Positions 5,574 to 6,306 of a DNA stretch of 6,306 nucleotides are shown here, piece after piece. Under the pieces are notes generated by a model that did not search any database, was not told the origin of the DNA, and was given only the letters and a program-made list of their open reading frames with translations. Numbering within the stretch: the first letter of the stretch is position 1; each line of letters starts with the position of its first letter. The translations under genes were made by a program, and so were the position numbers. The DNA comes from Bryobacteraceae bacterium (GTDB lineage: Bacteria; Acidobacteriota; Terriglobia; Bryobacterales; Bryobacteraceae), in NCBI GenBank assembly GCA_947456995.1, contig CANGVB010000229.1, forward strand, positions 1-6,306. Direction: 5' to 3'.

Positions 5574-6306
5574 ATGAAGCTCCCGCTCCTGGTTCTGGCA
5601 ATTGCAGCCATCTGTGCCGCTCAACCGACGGTCAGCGCTGTCCAAAACAACTACAGCTACATCTTGCCTGGTCTTCCCAACTACGGCATAGCCCAGGGCT
5701 CGATCTTCGTTCTCTACGGCACCAACCTTGCCAACACCTCCACTTCATTACAGAGCGCGCCGCTCAAGACGCTCCTGGAAGGCGTTTCCGTCTCGGTCAC
5801 CGTAAGCGGTCAAACCCGAGCCGTCATCCTCTACTACGTCACGCCCACACAAATCGCCGGCATTCTCCCCTCCACCACCCCCGTCGGCACGGGCACCATC
5901 ACAGTCACCAACAACGGCCGCACCAGCCCGGCGGCTTCGATTCTGGTAGTGCAAAGTTCCTTCGGTATCTTGACTCTCGATGGTTCCGGCCGCGGCCCTG
6001 CCGCTGTCTTCGACGCGCGCAACAGCTTCCTCACCGCCACCAATGCCGCCCGTCCCGGCGACACCATCGTTCTCTACGGCACCGGTGCAGGCCCATCTCA
6101 GGGAGACGAAACCGGGCCTCAAACCCAAACCAATTTGGCCAGCGTCCCGATTCTCGTTGAAATCGGCGGCCGTCCCGCCCAGGTTCTCTATCATGGCCGC
6201 ACTGTCTTTCCAGGCCTCGATCAGATCAATCTGGTAGTCCCGGCTGGTCTATCTCCCGGCTGTGCAGTTACCCTCACTGTAAGCTCAGGTACTTATGTGA
6301 GTAACT
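5574..6306 (+). CDS. Secreted protein with tandem TIGR03437-like modules (3' end outside window)
   Basis: The frame is open from ATG 5574 to the window end (244 residues, no stop seen). Residues 1-16 are a signal peptide (MKLPLLVLAIAAICAA). Residues about 158-240 match the domain described as a Solibacter-type C-terminal domain: PGDTIVLYGTGAGP (161-174), VPILVEIGGRPAQVLYHGRT (191-210), then FPGLDQINLVVPAGL (212-226). Residues about 38-120 are a weaker copy of the same design: QGSIFVLYGTNLANTS (41-56), VSVSVTVSGQTRAVILYYVT (71-90), then PTQIAGILPSTTPVGTGTIT (91-110). The first copy is probably diverged from the second. These domains are found at the ends of large extracellular proteins in acidobacteria and appear immunoglobulin-like; their function is unknown. 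The start is preceded by TATACT and no Shine-Dalgarno, so a leaderless mRNA is possible. Confidence 0.85.
   Translation, partial: MKLPLLVLAIAAICAAQPTVSAVQNNYSYILPGLPNYGIAQGSIFVLYGTNLANTSTSLQSAPLKTLLEGVSVSVTVSGQTRAVILYYVTPTQIAGILPSTTPVGTGTITVTNNGRTSPAASILVVQSSFGILTLDGSGRGPAAVFDARNSFLTATNAARPGDTIVLYGTGAGPSQGDETGPQTQTNLASVPILVEIGGRPAQVLYHGRTVFPGLDQINLVVPAGLSPGCAVTLTVSSGTYVSN
5707..6083 (+). repeat. Intragenic duplicated segment (two module copies, 360 bases apart)
   Basis: A 17-base string TCGTTCTCTACGGCACC is identical at 5707-5723 and 6067-6083, exactly 360 bases (120 codons) apart and in the same frame. It encodes the VLYGT core of both TIGR03437-like modules. The flanking bases differ, so this marks an old module duplication with a conserved core rather than a recent copy. 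Confidence 0.75.

Noticed and set aside
5748..6194. A 148-codon minus-strand open frame opposite the TIGR03437-type gene
   Set aside because: Its Gly/Ala/Asp-rich translation is the mirror of C-ending codons on the plus strand, and the plus-strand frame has a signal peptide and family motifs.
1..6306. Mobile element, phage, toxin-antitoxin or defence system
   Set aside because: No transposase, integrase, terminal inverted repeats, target duplications, tRNA end, toxin pair or nuclease/helicase motif was seen on either strand.

Overview
The window looks like chromosomal DNA from an acidobacterium, most likely of the Solibacter/Bryobacter group. The reasons are a secreted protein built from the domain first described as expanded in Solibacter (TIGR03437-type), a PEP-CTERM surface protein, a large periplasmic two-component-regulator propeller protein and a secreted PQQ-type sugar dehydrogenase. 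This placement rests on protein style only. There is no rRNA, tRNA, CRISPR array, transposase or phage gene.

Layout: four genes lie on the minus strand and one on the plus strand. Positions 1-1446 (minus) hold the N-terminal 482 residues of an exported beta-propeller sensor whose C-terminal output part lies outside the window. Positions 1447-1526 hold a hairpin with a T-run, placed between the PEP-CTERM gene and the sensor gene and almost touching the sensor's ribosome binding site. Positions 1527-2357 (minus) encode a complete 276-residue PEP-CTERM protein starting at TTG behind a strong Shine-Dalgarno sequence. Positions 2484-4328 (minus) encode an Nramp/MntH manganese transporter fused to a C-terminal universal stress protein (UspA) domain. 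Positions 4361-5521 (minus) encode a secreted sorbosone/glucose dehydrogenase-like propeller enzyme, 32 bases upstream of mntH and possibly co-transcribed with it. A 52-base divergent spacer separates it from a plus-strand gene (5574 to the window end) for a secreted protein with two related TIGR03437-like modules.

The common theme is the cell envelope: four of the five proteins carry export signals and the fifth is an inner-membrane transporter. The sensor and the PEP-CTERM protein may form a readthrough-coupled pair, and the dehydrogenase and transporter may form another; both pairings are inferred from spacing and orientation. I see no clearly new multi-gene system. The points most worth a second look are the MntH-UspA fusion with an extra membrane segment that should put the UspA domain in the cytoplasm, the hairpin in the leader of the sensor gene, and the SD-less, possibly leaderless start of the duplicated TIGR03437-type gene. 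All spacers between genes are under 130 bases.
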